Assembly (NCBI GenBank): GCA_947588995.1
Contig: CANPZI010000001.1
Location: 202,673 to 266,672, forward strand
Reading direction: 5' to 3'
Source of the DNA: an uncultured Lachnospiraceae bacterium
Lineage (GTDB): Bacteria > Bacillota > Clostridia > Lachnospirales > Lachnospiraceae
DNA: 64,000 nucleotides
The translations under genes were made by a program, and so were the position numbers. Position 1 is the stretch's first letter; every line of letters starts with the position of its first letter. Of this stretch, positions 8,384 through 17,903 are shown piece by piece. The notes under the pieces are model-generated. The model was not told where the DNA came from, searched no databases, and worked only from the letters and a program-made list of their open reading frames with translations.

Positions 8384-9930
8384 CTCACATACTCCTTATG
8401 ATAATACCAGGCAACGGCCAGATTGAGCCAGTTATTTTCATCCGCCGACAGATCATCGAAGTCAAACAGCGCCGGCCTGGCAGAGTAGGGCGCCACTTCC
8501 ACGCGCGGCACCGTCTCATCCTCATACAGGGCATGCCGCTCCATCGCCTCCGCATAAAAGGTCTGCGCTTCCCCGTTTACCAGCGATCGCAGCGCCGACA
8601 CACTCGCGTAAGTATTCTTATCCGCCGTGAACACCCAGACGACGAGCACCAGACAGGCGCATACCGCCGTCATCTTCATGCCGGCAGCCTCCAGAAAATG
8701 CCCAAGCGCAGCGCCGACGCGCCCTTTTGTTCTCCCGTCCTCCTCATCCCCGCCCACTCTGTGCGAGAGACAGCCGAGCCAGTATGTCGTCGTCAGCATG
8801 AGGCAGAGATAATACACCATCTGGATAATATTGTCCACTCTGGACAGCCCTGCCATACCGACAGCGTAGAGAGTGGGCGTAAACATCGCCGCGATCAGGC
8901 ATACCGCGCCTGCCGTGACCAGCCAGGGATGTCCGAAATCTCTGTCCGACTTTTTCGCCAGCTTCCACAGGACCGGAAGCAGCGCCAGCCAGGTCAGAAT
9001 GGCAAAAGCCGGCGTCCAGCGAATGATAAATACCAGCGCGTGATAAAAGGACAGCAGCACAGACATTACCGCGGGATAGCCCACATCCGTGTCCGCCGCT
9101 CCCCGATTTGCGTTGCCCGGTGCCATAATATTGATCAGAAAGCTGACGCTCCCTGCCACAAACGGAACGGCCGCCACAGCAATCTTCCTGCGGTTTGCCA
9201 CAATCGCGCAGACGACAAGAAAAGCCGTCACAATCTCCGCCTGCAGGCCCGTGATCAGGTTGCCGCCGCCCACAAGCACCATCAGAACGGCCGACAGCGC
9301 GCAGAGCCGGATCCCGGCGGCGCGCTTTTCTGTTCGCAGGCCCGCCAGAACGGCAGCCAGCGCAAAAAACCAGACCGACTGCATGAAGATATAGTGCGTC
9401 GCCCCGTTGTACCAGTAGATTCCCTCAAAAGGAGCCTCCATCACCTGATAAAACAAAAACAGGAGCACAAACATCACAAAAGCGCTCCCTGCCCGCTCAA
9501 TCCCCATCCACCTGCACAGAATATGCCTGCCAAGCACAAAAACGGACGCGGCAAACATACCGATCATCAGGACAGGGACAATCCATGCGGTATCATACCG
9601 AAAATTCATGGGAGACATCCCCATCAGGAAACAGGAAATATATGTCCCCTGCCATCCCTGATAAAGATCCATGTTCTGCCTCCAGGCAGCCTGCACAGAC
9701 TGCAGGAGAGAACCCGTAGCCATCCATGTGTCATGAATCTGCCTGCCGTAATTGTAATCGTCAATGCACATCACATTGTATCTGCCGAGAAGAAAGAGCG
9801 GAAGAAGCGACAGCGCAAACAGAATACCGGCGCACACCGCCGCCTTTCTCATGGATATCCCCTCCAGCCGCGCAGACACACCGTCCCGCCATATGATCGC
9901 CCGCTGTTGTATCTGATCTGTCCCGTTCAT
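8368..9930 (-). CDS. DUF6056-like polytopic membrane protein, possible GT-C transferase
   Basis: 520-residue membrane protein with about ten to eleven hydrophobic segments. After the first segment there is an acidic pair in an outside loop (CIDDYNYG, about residue 55) and then GWQGTYISCFLMG, features shared with the paralog at 22072-23535, which has GDDYTHA and DWQGTYFAMFLQA. An early acidic pair in the first outer loop is typical of GT-C enzymes that use polyprenyl-phosphate sugars. I place it with DUF6056 by resemblance. ATG at 9930 is chosen over GTG at 9939 because AAGGTGG lies five bases before it. Confidence 0.68.
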   Translation of the reverse strand: MNGTDQIQQRAIIWRDGVSARLEGISMRKAAVCAGILFALSLLPLFLLGRYNVMCIDDYNYGRQIHDTWMATGSLLQSVQAAWRQNMDLYQGWQGTYISCFLMGMSPMNFRYDTAWIVPVLMIGMFAASVFVLGRHILCRWMGIERAGSAFVMFVLLFLFYQVMEAPFEGIYWYNGATHYIFMQSVWFFALAAVLAGLRTEKRAAGIRLCALSAVLMVLVGGGNLITGLQAEIVTAFLVVCAIVANRRKIAVAAVPFVAGSVSFLINIMAPGNANRGAADTDVGYPAVMSVLLSFYHALVFIIRWTPAFAILTWLALLPVLWKLAKKSDRDFGHPWLVTAGAVCLIAAMFTPTLYAVGMAGLSRVDNIIQMVYYLCLMLTTTYWLGCLSHRVGGDEEDGRTKGRVGAALGHFLEAAGMKMTAVCACLVLVVWVFTADKNTYASVSALRSLVNGEAQTFYAEAMERHALYEDETVPRVEVAPYSARPALFDFDDLSADENNWLNLAVAWYYHKEYVRCLKK

Positions 9931-9935
9931 GAGCA

Positions 9936-9942
9936 CCACCTT
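9936..9942 (-). promoter_or_regulatory. Ribosome binding site deciding the start at 9930
   Basis: AAGGTGG on the minus strand, five bases before ATG 9930. The two GTG codons just upstream (9939 and 9936) overlap this site and would have poor spacing. Confidence 0.45.
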
Positions 9943-10978
9943 ATCCTACTTTTTTCGCCGGCCGCCGCAGGCGCCGCACCACACCGCGGCCAATCCTGCA
10001 GATGTACGCCCATCTGTAATAGAGCCACGCGTGCGCCTCCATCAACCTAAGCCGCATACCGCGCGGCGGCACATTGACGCAGGCGTACTTCCGCGACTTT
10101 CTCTTATAGTTCTCCAGCTCCTCCCGGCACTCCTGCGCGGTGAAAACCCGGCCCTTTCTGTCCATATAGTGCCAGCCCTCATAGATATTCTGCTCGGACG
10201 CCCAGTATCCGTCGGACACATTATGTCTGGCCCAGTATTTCGGCGCCAGAATATACTGCACCGTATCACTGGTGAACGCCGGAAAGTACGCAAACGAAGA
10301 GTTCGCCAGCAGAAGGTACCTCGCGTTTTTCAGAATGCTGTAATCTTTGGCCAGCTCAAAATTGTAAGCCGGAATCCCCGGCAGCAGTTTCCCGGCCTCT
10401 TTCACATCGTTCGTGATGATCATGAACTCCATGGCCGGATTGATCTTCCGCATCTGCTTCATGCCCATAAGCCAGTATTTTTTCCGGAGAAACAGCTCTG
10501 GCGAACCCGTATAGTCAGTGCATCTTAAATGCAGGATGCAGAGATTGTCCCGGCTGTACTCCCTGCAGTCATACGCCGGCTTTACCCTGAGCCACTCCCT
10601 GATCTCAGCCTTATGCGAGATAAAATAATCTTCCGACTGCAGGTTGCCGTAAATCAGCGTATTGTCTTCCACGGCAGACAGCTTCTCATCGCTTCCCGTC
10701 ACATAGACGCCATGGGTGAGATCATGCTTTGAATTCCCCGCAAAAAGACGCGTCTCTTTCTCATAAAAAACGGACCGATAATCTTCTTTTCGCGACGGCA
10801 CTCCCATATCCAGGTCCATAAAATACAGACCGCAGTCACTGTGCATATTGTTGGCAAAATGTTCCGGATCGAGTACGCTGAAACGGTATCCCTTATCCAG
10901 CGCCAGACATCTGGCTGTAACATAAAAAAACAACTGGTTCCCAAGCCCGAAACCGGCCTGTGCCTCTACTCCTATCAT
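9941..10978 (-). CDS. Divergent GT11-like fucosyltransferase family protein
   Basis: 345-residue protein with the GT11-type N-terminus GFGLGNQLFFY (residues 9-19) and a HxRxxDY element as HLRCTDY at 150-156. The second arginine of the usual HxRRxDY is replaced by cysteine, while the first (Arg152) and the DY pair remain. NSSFAYFPA further on matches the NSSFSWW region of GT11. Donor is probably GDP-fucose, but the changed motif and low similarity to the other two GT11 proteins here leave this open. It overlaps the ABC transporter gene by 4 bases (ATGA). Confidence 0.72.
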   Translation of the reverse strand: MIGVEAQAGFGLGNQLFFYVTARCLALDKGYRFSVLDPEHFANNMHSDCGLYFMDLDMGVPSRKEDYRSVFYEKETRLFAGNSKHDLTHGVYVTGSDEKLSAVEDNTLIYGNLQSEDYFISHKAEIREWLRVKPAYDCREYSRDNLCILHLRCTDYTGSPELFLRKKYWLMGMKQMRKINPAMEFMIITNDVKEAGKLLPGIPAYNFELAKDYSILKNARYLLLANSSFAYFPAFTSDTVQYILAPKYWARHNVSDGYWASEQNIYEGWHYMDRKGRVFTAQECREELENYKRKSRKYACVNVPPRGMRLRLMEAHAWLYYRWAYICRIGRGVVRRLRRPAKKVG

Positions 10979-12774
10979 GCTAACGTCGTCTCCACAATTT
11001 TTTCATTCTCCACCTTATAGATCACATCACACTTGGCGATCGTGTTCAGGCGATGAGCAATAATCACCATCGTCTTCCTGCCGTGGAAGCTGTTGACCGC
11101 ATCCATCACGGCTTTTTCCGTGTCCGAGTCAAGCGCGGAAGTCGCCTCGTCAAAGACCAGAATCTCCGGATCATGATAGAGCGCTCTGGCGATGCCGAGC
11201 CTCTGTCTCTGGCCGCCGGAGATGCGTACACCTCTGTCGCCTATCGTGGTGTCCAGCCCTTCCGGCAGTTCCTCCACGAATTCCCGCAGCTGCGCCTCCT
11301 CCAGCACCTCCCAGATGCGTCTGTCGTCTATTCTGTCCGCGTCGATGCCGAATGCGATATTGTCGCGGATCGACTCGTCGATCAGATAAATCGACTGCGG
11401 AATATAGCCGATCCCGGCAAGCCAGGACGGATAATTTTCAAAAATGCTCACCCCGTCGCAGGTGATGGTCCCCTCCTGCACCCGCAAGAGTCCCAGCAGG
11501 ATATCCACAATCGTGGATTTCCCTGCGCCGGACGGACCCATAATCCCCACGGACTGCCCTTTTTTCACTTCCATATGCGCGTCGGTGAAGATAGGCTTCA
11601 CCGTATTGGGATAGGCGTATGTGATATGATCCAGCACGATCCTGTCCTGCAGCCGCAGCTCGGGCAGCTCCTGTGCCGCCGCGCCCGTCAGACCTGTCAC
11701 GCTGCCGTTGACGTCCATCTTCATGCTCTCGTTCAGATTCTCGTACAGATAATCCAGGCAGGGCTGGGCGTAGGCGATCTCGGACAGATACGTGTTGATG
11801 CGGTTCGTCCCCGGCATGATCCGGATCGCCGCCACCGCGAAAGCGCTCAGCTGCGGCGCAAGCACCATGACGTCGCCGCCCCGCACGATATACAGCATGA
11901 TAAAGAGCAGCATCGCCGCCATGAAGATCGTCTCGATCAGGAGTCTGGGCAGATTGTTAAGCACGGCGTAATTGCGCGCCACATTGGCGCCGACCGCACC
12001 GCTCTCGTAATAATTCCTCACAAAAAACTCTTCCCGGTGCAGCACTTTCACGTCTTTCAGGCCGTAGATGGACTGGATGCGCCACTTGGCGATACGCGAC
12101 TGTATCGTCTGGTTCTTATGGCCGATCCGGTTCAGGCGCGGCTTTAAAACTTTCGTGATCACAAGGGTCATCCCCAGAAAGATCATAACGATAAAGACAC
12201 TCATCACGGGGCTCACCACGACAAGCATGATGCTCAAGGACACCGCGACCACGATCTCCGTCACCATCTGTATCATCACCAGCACAAGCTGAAAAGCATT
12301 GGGGATATCACTGTCCGTCAGCCTGAAAACCGTCGGAATATCCGCTCCCAGATACTCCTCATAGGGTCTGTTCAAAAACTCCCTCATCACCCGGCTGATC
12401 ATCCGGTTTCTGTTTCTCGTCACAAAAGTGTTCTGCACATAGATTTGAAAGACAAAATAGGCATTTTTGATCACATACAGCGCGATCATGCCGCCGAGCA
12501 TCACCATGATGAGCTGTCTGTCCGTCTGAATATGCAGGAAACTGATGACGCGTATCACCAGCGCATTTTCCATGATCGACTGCGGATCCATGATCACCCC
12601 CACCACAGGCAGGATCATGGAGACGCCCAGTGTCTCCAATAGGCCGCCGATCAGTATGAGCACGCCCAGACCGACCAGCTGGCCTTTCTGTTTCCCGTCA
12701 AAAAGGTATCCCACTTTGTGGAGCAGAGTGATCTTTTTCTCTCCCCCGGCTCCGGAAGTTTTTCGCTTACCCAT
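10975..12774 (-). CDS. ABC transporter, ATP-binding/permease fusion (PglK/MsbA-like flippase)
   Basis: 599-residue half-transporter expected to flip lipid-linked oligosaccharide across the membrane at the cost of ATP, working as a homodimer. Seen: an N-terminal membrane domain of about six segments (residues 35-340), then the ATPase domain with Walker A GPSGAGKST at 413-421, signature ISGGQ at 518-522 and Walker B ILVFDEA at 538-544. The gene lies between two fucosyltransferase genes and overlaps both slightly. It is clearly paralogous to the protein at 60836-62587, sharing GGxLExLGVSMILPV in the first segment and the same ATPase layout. No Wzx-type flippase is seen, so these two may fill that role. 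Confidence 0.9.
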   Translation of the reverse strand: MGKRKTSGAGGEKKITLLHKVGYLFDGKQKGQLVGLGVLILIGGLLETLGVSMILPVVGVIMDPQSIMENALVIRVISFLHIQTDRQLIMVMLGGMIALYVIKNAYFVFQIYVQNTFVTRNRNRMISRVMREFLNRPYEEYLGADIPTVFRLTDSDIPNAFQLVLVMIQMVTEIVVAVSLSIMLVVVSPVMSVFIVMIFLGMTLVITKVLKPRLNRIGHKNQTIQSRIAKWRIQSIYGLKDVKVLHREEFFVRNYYESGAVGANVARNYAVLNNLPRLLIETIFMAAMLLFIMLYIVRGGDVMVLAPQLSAFAVAAIRIMPGTNRINTYLSEIAYAQPCLDYLYENLNESMKMDVNGSVTGLTGAAAQELPELRLQDRIVLDHITYAYPNTVKPIFTDAHMEVKKGQSVGIMGPSGAGKSTIVDILLGLLRVQEGTITCDGVSIFENYPSWLAGIGYIPQSIYLIDESIRDNIAFGIDADRIDDRRIWEVLEEAQLREFVEELPEGLDTTIGDRGVRISGGQRQRLGIARALYHDPEILVFDEATSALDSDTEKAVMDAVNSFHGRKTMVIIAHRLNTIAKCDVIYKVENEKIVETTLA

Positions 12775-13720
12775 GCGCTGACTGTCCTTTCACTCTCCGC
12801 ATCTTTGGCCGATAGATATCCTCGCAGTCCCATCCGTTCAGCCACCTGTCCGGCGCAATCACGGTCTTGGCGGCATTCCCGTTCAGATAAGAAGCCCACC
12901 AGCTGAAGCTGCTGTTCGCCAGAATATTGTGCCGGCAGCGGCTCATCAGCAGGAACTCCGTCAAATCCGCGCTCTTTACCGCCCCCGGATCCACGACCTC
13001 AATCCGTCCTACAAGCCCCGTGCCGGCATCCTCCGGCCCGGACTGCCGTCCGGCGTCCCTTGCCAGCTGCTCCCGAACCCATTCCTTGTCATTCGTAAAC
13101 AGATAAAAGCGGCAGTCCGGATACTCCCTGCACATCTGCCGCATGGCCTCTCTGTAATATGCCTCCGTACAGATTCCGCCGAAAAGCGCCTGCTCGTCCG
13201 GCAGCAGATAGTCGCCTCTGCGGATATGCACGCTGACCGATTCCGTACCGGCGATCCGCGTAAGCCACGGCTCCATGCCGTCCGGCATGCCGTTTTCCGT
13301 CGTCTTAATATAACGAAGCAGTTTCTCCGTATCATAGGTCTGCCTGACCTGTTCCGCCACGGGAGCAAAATACTTCTCCGTCTGCCAGTATCCTTCCAGA
13401 TAAATATCGTCCCATGTCATGATTTCGGGATGATAGCGCTTGTCCTCCTCGAAGTAAGACTTTTTCCTGCGGCCGAACAGCTTCCTGCGCACCCTGCTCC
13501 AGGGCAGCATGGAAGAATCCAGCATCCGTATCATCTCCCCGCGGTCAGGGCGCTCGTACCTGATCCCGAACGCTTCCAGCGCCGGATCCCGCTTCTCATC
13601 TTCCTTAAATCCCGTCACATCGTCAATTTTAACTTCCCTGCCGAGATGTTTCAATTGTAGCGCGAGCGCATACTGGAACATCTGGTTGCCCAGCCCGCCC
13701 GCAAGCTGTATTATAATCAT
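12767..13720 (-). CDS. Alpha-1,2-fucosyltransferase, GT11 family
   Basis: 317-residue GT11 enzyme. Seen: AGGLGNQMFQYALA at residues 7-20, the GDP-fucose-binding HIRRGDY at 165-171, FGGICTEAYY after it, and the C-terminal NSSFSWWASYL block. A longer frame opens at 13765, but ATG at 13720 forms an ATGA overlap with the upstream stop and begins with the standard MIIIQLAGGLGNQ. It resembles the protein at 834-1760 throughout, including YHPEI and FGGICT, so the two are paralogs. The expected product is a Fuc-alpha-1,2 linkage, most often to galactose. Confidence 0.93.
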   Translation of the reverse strand: MIIIQLAGGLGNQMFQYALALQLKHLGREVKIDDVTGFKEDEKRDPALEAFGIRYERPDRGEMIRMLDSSMLPWSRVRRKLFGRRKKSYFEEDKRYHPEIMTWDDIYLEGYWQTEKYFAPVAEQVRQTYDTEKLLRYIKTTENGMPDGMEPWLTRIAGTESVSVHIRRGDYLLPDEQALFGGICTEAYYREAMRQMCREYPDCRFYLFTNDKEWVREQLARDAGRQSGPEDAGTGLVGRIEVVDPGAVKSADLTEFLLMSRCRHNILANSSFSWWASYLNGNAAKTVIAPDRWLNGWDCEDIYRPKMRRVKGQSAHG

Positions 13721-14796
13721 ATTTTCAGGATTCCCTTGACTTTTGCCTTGAGCGGAATGATCCATCGCTCTTCCAGACGGACTCTGCGGCTGTAACGCGC
13801 CGGCGACTTTAAGAACAGTTTCATCTTCCTGTAATCGCGCGGGTCAGCCTCACTGCAGGTAAAGGCTTTTGCATAACAACCCTTATTTTTTTGAATTTCC
13901 CGCGTCAGCAGGCGCAGAAATTTCTCTCTGTCCGCCCCGTGTTCCCGTTCGACCGCGCTGTAAAATAACAGTAGTCTTTTATAAAAAAAATAATCATGAA
14001 TATCTGCCAGATCCTCTCTTCCCATCTTCTTCAGAAAAGCCGTCTTCTCATAGTAGGCGGGAATCTGATCCGTAAACGTGCGCAGATTGACGCGCGTATT
14101 CATGATGCTTCCCTCTCTGTCTATTATATAGTTATAATAGGCGGTGTCAAGGTAAACGCACCGTTTCACGCGGCTCAGGGCCACGGTTGTGAACATGATG
14201 TCCTCGTACCATCTGCCCGTGGGAAAAGTGAGCCCGTCGAGGATTTCTTTCCGATACAATTTGTTCCACGCGGCATTCTGAATCGCATACGCTTTCGCCT
14301 CCCGCACATAATACTCCAGAGCCTCCTGTCCCTCGAATACCACCGCCCGGTCCACAGAGTCGTCGTCAGTGTGATCTCTGTACACCTGCCGGTAACGGCA
14401 GACGGCCGCATCCGCCCTCTGCTCTTTCAGCGCGCCCAGCATTCTCTCATACATCGCGGCATCGATCCAATCGTCGCCGTCCACGAAAGCGATATAATCC
14501 CCTTTCGCCTGCGCGAGTCCGACGTTTCTGGCATCGGCCAGACCGCCATTCTTCTTGTGAATCACGCGCAGCCGCTCATCTGTCGCGGCAATCCGGTCGC
14601 AGATCGCCCCCGTATCATCCGTGGAACCGTCGTCCACCACCAGAATCTCCAGATTGCGATAGGACTGCCCACAGACGGAGCGCAGCCCTCTCTCAATGTA
14701 CTCAGCTATATTATACGCGGCAACCACTATGGATATCAAATCTTCCTGCCGACAGACAACCTGGCCGGACGGCCGATAGCTTTCTATGATTTTCAC
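13717..14796 (-). CDS. GT2 family glycosyltransferase
   Basis: 359-residue GT2 enzyme. Seen: ISIVVAAYN at 21-29, VVDDGSTDD at 53-61, the NGGLADARNVG nucleotide-binding loop at 83-93 and FVDGDDW at 104-110. The GTG start at 14796 overlaps the stop of the upstream asparagine synthetase-like gene by four bases (GTGA). The C-terminal third is rich in basic and aromatic residues, as in enzymes that sit at the membrane surface to reach lipid-linked acceptors. Specificity is unknown. Confidence 0.88.
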   Translation of the reverse strand: MKIIESYRPSGQVVCRQEDLISIVVAAYNIAEYIERGLRSVCGQSYRNLEILVVDDGSTDDTGAICDRIAATDERLRVIHKKNGGLADARNVGLAQAKGDYIAFVDGDDWIDAAMYERMLGALKEQRADAAVCRYRQVYRDHTDDDSVDRAVVFEGQEALEYYVREAKAYAIQNAAWNKLYRKEILDGLTFPTGRWYEDIMFTTVALSRVKRCVYLDTAYYNYIIDREGSIMNTRVNLRTFTDQIPAYYEKTAFLKKMGREDLADIHDYFFYKRLLLFYSAVEREHGADREKFLRLLTREIQKNKGCYAKAFTCSEADPRDYRKMKLFLKSPARYSRRVRLEERWIIPLKAKVKGILKI

Positions 14797-16682
14797 CGAT
14801 CACCGCATCCTTTCCCGCCCGCATATTGCAGCCACTCCTGAAACATCAGTATATACCAGATCTGTACGCGCCAGATATCTCTCTCCGTATAGTCCCGCCA
14901 CAGCCTGCGCACCACGTCCGCGTCCAAAAAACCCTGGCGGACCAGCAGATCCCTGTCGAGCAGGTCCTCCGCCCACCGCCGCAGTTTCGGCTCTTTCAGC
15001 CATCTGTGCAGCGGAATCGCGAATCCCGTCTTCGGGCGCTCCACCAGACCGCGGGGCACATATCTGTAGAGAATGTCCCGCAGGACTTTCTTGGTGACGC
15101 CGTCCTGCACGCAGCAGGAGAGCGGCAGGGTCCACGCGAACTCCACCACGTCTCTGTCCAGCATCGGCACTCTCGTCTCCAGCGAAACCGCCATGGCGCT
15201 TCTGTCCACCTTATTCAGGATATCATCAGGGTGATACATCTGCAGATCCGTCAGCATCAGATTCCGCTGCGGCTCCGCAAGCAGCTCGGACCGGCCGTCC
15301 ATGACTGTCGGGTAAGCCCCGCCCCGCGCGGCGATCGCAAAGCCTTCCCCGATCTCAGAGCGAAGATACATATCCCCGATGCCGCGGGCGCCAAGCAGCC
15401 GCGCTTTTACAGCCAGCGGGCCTTTCACCTCCGCGCTCAGCCTGCCTAAAAGCGCGCTCGCCGGTCTTCTTATAACATAGGGTATCTTTTTCGTCCTGTT
15501 CCAGATACGGTTGACGGAGGCATATACCCCGTATCCGCCGAAAAGCTCGTCGCCACCGTCGCCGCTCAGGGAGACGGTCACATGCTCTCTGGTCATCCGG
15601 CTCACCAGATAGGTCGGGATCTGGGAAGAGTCCGCAAAGGGTTCCCCGAACATTTCCGCCAGCTTTGGGATAACATTACGGGCGTCATCTTCTGTGATAT
15701 ACAGTTCCGTGTGCTCTGTCCCCAGATGCGCCGCGATCTCCCCCGCAATCTTCGCCTCATTGAACTTCTCATCCCACATGCCGATGGTAAAGCTGCGCAC
15801 TTTCCGTCCGCTCAGAGACTGCATCAGGGAAACCACCGTGCTGCTGTCGATGCCTGCCGAGAGGAACGCGCCCACCGGCACATCCGCCTCCATCTGTCCG
15901 CGTATGGATTCTTTCAGCAGCCGTTCCAGCTCCTCCGCCGCTTCCCGCTCGGTCCCCAAAAACGGGTGTTGTTGTCCGTAGACCGCCCTCTCCTCCATCG
16001 ACCAGTACGTCAAAATATCGTATTTATTAAATGGAAATTTAATTTTTAAGTATTTCCCCGGCTGTAATTTATAGATATTCTCATAGATCGAGAAAGGCGC
16101 CGGAATATAGCCATAACGAAAATAATTCTCCAGAACCCGTCCGTCCACGTCATTGTCAAAACCGTCCAGCGCGGCGATGGCATTGAGATCCGAGGCGAAC
16201 GCAAAGCGCTGCCCCCGCACAAAGCCATAATAGAGAGGCTTCTCCCCCACCCGGTCACGGGCGAGAAACAACGTCTGCTCTTCTCTGTCATACAGCGCGA
16301 TGGCAAACATGCCTTTGCTCATGCGAAGCGTCTCGGGCACGCCGTAAGCCGAGAACGCCTCCAGCAAAACCTCCGTGTCTGACGTTCCGCGGAAAGCCGC
16401 CGTCTTGCCCTCTGCGCGCAGTTTGTCCGCGATAGCGCGGTAATTGTAGATCTCCCCGTTGTAGGCGATAACATAACGACCGTCATGAGATTCCATCGGC
16501 TGCGCGCCCGAGGGCGTCAGGTCCACAATGGCAAGACGCCTGTGTCCGAGCGCCACCGTCAGATCCGCCGACGCCCACACGCCCGAGGCGTCCGGCCCTC
16601 TATGGTACATGCGCTCGTTCATGCGCTCTATATTCTGACGCCAGTTCTCTCCCCAGTTACACAATCCGGCAATGCCGCACAT
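14793..16682 (-). CDS. asnB: Asparagine synthetase-family glutamine amidotransferase
   Basis: 629-residue class II glutamine amidotransferase plus ATP-pyrophosphatase. The protein starts MCGIAG, so Cys2 becomes the N-terminal nucleophile that frees ammonia from glutamine; the C-terminal domain would adenylate a carboxylate and form an amide. Seen: YNGEIYN at about 74-80 and a PP-loop FLSAGIDSS, where the usual SGGxDS glycine is alanine. Placed inside a glycan cluster and duplicated at 19244-21154, it may amidate a sugar uronic acid, as proposed for WbpS of Pseudomonas O-antigen loci, rather than make free asparagine. The family call is firm; the substrate is inference. Confidence 0.9.
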   Translation of the reverse strand: MCGIAGLCNWGENWRQNIERMNERMYHRGPDASGVWASADLTVALGHRRLAIVDLTPSGAQPMESHDGRYVIAYNGEIYNYRAIADKLRAEGKTAAFRGTSDTEVLLEAFSAYGVPETLRMSKGMFAIALYDREEQTLFLARDRVGEKPLYYGFVRGQRFAFASDLNAIAALDGFDNDVDGRVLENYFRYGYIPAPFSIYENIYKLQPGKYLKIKFPFNKYDILTYWSMEERAVYGQQHPFLGTEREAAEELERLLKESIRGQMEADVPVGAFLSAGIDSSTVVSLMQSLSGRKVRSFTIGMWDEKFNEAKIAGEIAAHLGTEHTELYITEDDARNVIPKLAEMFGEPFADSSQIPTYLVSRMTREHVTVSLSGDGGDELFGGYGVYASVNRIWNRTKKIPYVIRRPASALLGRLSAEVKGPLAVKARLLGARGIGDMYLRSEIGEGFAIAARGGAYPTVMDGRSELLAEPQRNLMLTDLQMYHPDDILNKVDRSAMAVSLETRVPMLDRDVVEFAWTLPLSCCVQDGVTKKVLRDILYRYVPRGLVERPKTGFAIPLHRWLKEPKLRRWAEDLLDRDLLVRQGFLDADVVRRLWRDYTERDIWRVQIWYILMFQEWLQYAGGKGCGDR

Positions 16683-16730
16683 CGCTCCGCCCCTTTCTCT
16701 GTGGTCACAGCGCTCCCACAGACGCCGCTG

Positions 16731-17828
16731 CTATTCTTCCTCGATCACCGCATAATCCCCGTCGGCAATCCGCCTGCAGATTGTCTCCCGCGCTTTCTCC
16801 ATCTCTTTCTGCCACAGTCGGCAGGACTCGTCCCAGGACGCATAGGCAGCCTGGCCGCGTTTGTCCTCAAACTCATAATGCTCCCGCAGATAGTTTTCCA
16901 GGTAATCCGTGCACTTCTCCGCGCCGACCGCGTTGGTGTGACTGCCGTAATCCGCAAAGTCCTCCTCGAATACGATATCGAGCTCTTCATAACAGTTGTT
17001 CAGATTCAGGAAAGAATACCCGGCGTCCGAGATCATCTCTTCCATATAATTATACATCCGCTGCTCCTCCAGGGATTCCCCGTAAGGAGATACGATAAAC
17101 AGCGCCTGCTTGTCTTCCTCCCGCAGATAGGCGAGCAGATCTCTGAGACAGGCCTCCTGTTCCGCCGGAATCGGCGTCACACCGTCCGCACCGCCGCAGT
17201 CGGGCATCGGCTGCGGCCCCACCTCGTCCTTGAACTCAAACCCTTTCAGCGGATTTTTCTTATGGTAAGCGATATTCGCCCACTCGGACGGCAGAAACAG
17301 CATCTTCCAGTTTGTGTGATACTTCATGATATCCAGATAGAAGCTGAGCCGCCCCTCCGCATCCTCCTCAGGCACCAGCGCGCGGATCGTCTCCCCGCGC
17401 AGCAGCGAGTAACGCATGTTATCTGTCACACCCCGCGTATAGGCCATATTGTCGCGCAGCCCCTCGTCTTCCATGGTAAACATGCGCATCTCAAAGACAT
17501 ACAGGGCTGGGGACTGCGATTTCTCAGCCTCCTGCACCAGATACTTCATGGCGGCGGGACGCTGTACGTTGGACGACAGCGGATACATGGCGACGCCCAT
17601 GTCCCCCCACAGCTTCGGCGCGGCATAATAGGAAGGTACCGGGCTGGAACCGATCATCACGATGTCCAGCGTGTCATCCCGCTCCGCATAGAAGCCGGAG
17701 AACCGATCTTTCACATCGCCGTTTGTCCTGACCATGTAGGAAACGGCGACAAACAGCAGCAGAAAAATCCCTATAAATGCAATTATTTGCAGTAAAATCA
17801 AGGCTTTTTGCTTTTTCATAACGGCCAT
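16731..17828 (-). CDS. Membrane-anchored SGNH/GDSL-like protein
   Basis: 365-residue protein with one N-terminal membrane anchor (residues 9-31) and an extracytoplasmic SGNH-like domain. Seen: VMIGSSPVPSYY, with block I GSSP at 60-63, and a late ADYGSHTNAVGAEK with Asp293 and His297. The spacing is one residue longer than the usual DxxH. Such DltD/AlgX-like proteins help move acyl groups onto surface polymers. It resembles the SGNH protein at 30515-31615 only in layout. No MBOAT gene is adjacent, so its partner, if any, may be the MBOAT at 24685-26259. Start ATG at 17828 has AAGGAAAAG upstream. Confidence 0.68.
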   Translation of the reverse strand: MAVMKKQKALILLQIIAFIGIFLLLFVAVSYMVRTNGDVKDRFSGFYAERDDTLDIVMIGSSPVPSYYAAPKLWGDMGVAMYPLSSNVQRPAAMKYLVQEAEKSQSPALYVFEMRMFTMEDEGLRDNMAYTRGVTDNMRYSLLRGETIRALVPEEDAEGRLSFYLDIMKYHTNWKMLFLPSEWANIAYHKKNPLKGFEFKDEVGPQPMPDCGGADGVTPIPAEQEACLRDLLAYLREEDKQALFIVSPYGESLEEQRMYNYMEEMISDAGYSFLNLNNCYEELDIVFEEDFADYGSHTNAVGAEKCTDYLENYLREHYEFEDKRGQAAYASWDESCRLWQKEMEKARETICRRIADGDYAVIEEE

Positions 17829-17848
17829 TTTCTTTTCCTTGTATTCTG

Positions 17849-17878
17849 TTTATATTTATATTTATTATTAAATCTCAA
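17849..17878 (-). promoter_or_regulatory. Weak promoter candidate before the SGNH gene
   Basis: Minus-strand TTGAGA (17878-17873), 18-base spacer, TATAAA (17854-17849), within a 75-base AT-rich gap. The implied leader is only about 14 bases, and AT-rich sequence gives such matches easily, so this is weak. Confidence 0.28.
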
Positions 17879-17903
17879 TTTATTTTATTGCAATTATTTC
17901 AAA

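Noticed and set aside
8359..10050. Plus-strand open frame of about 563 codons opposite the DUF6056-like gene
   Set aside because: Same antisense effect; basic, low-complexity translation without membrane segments or motifs, while the minus strand gives a good membrane protein.
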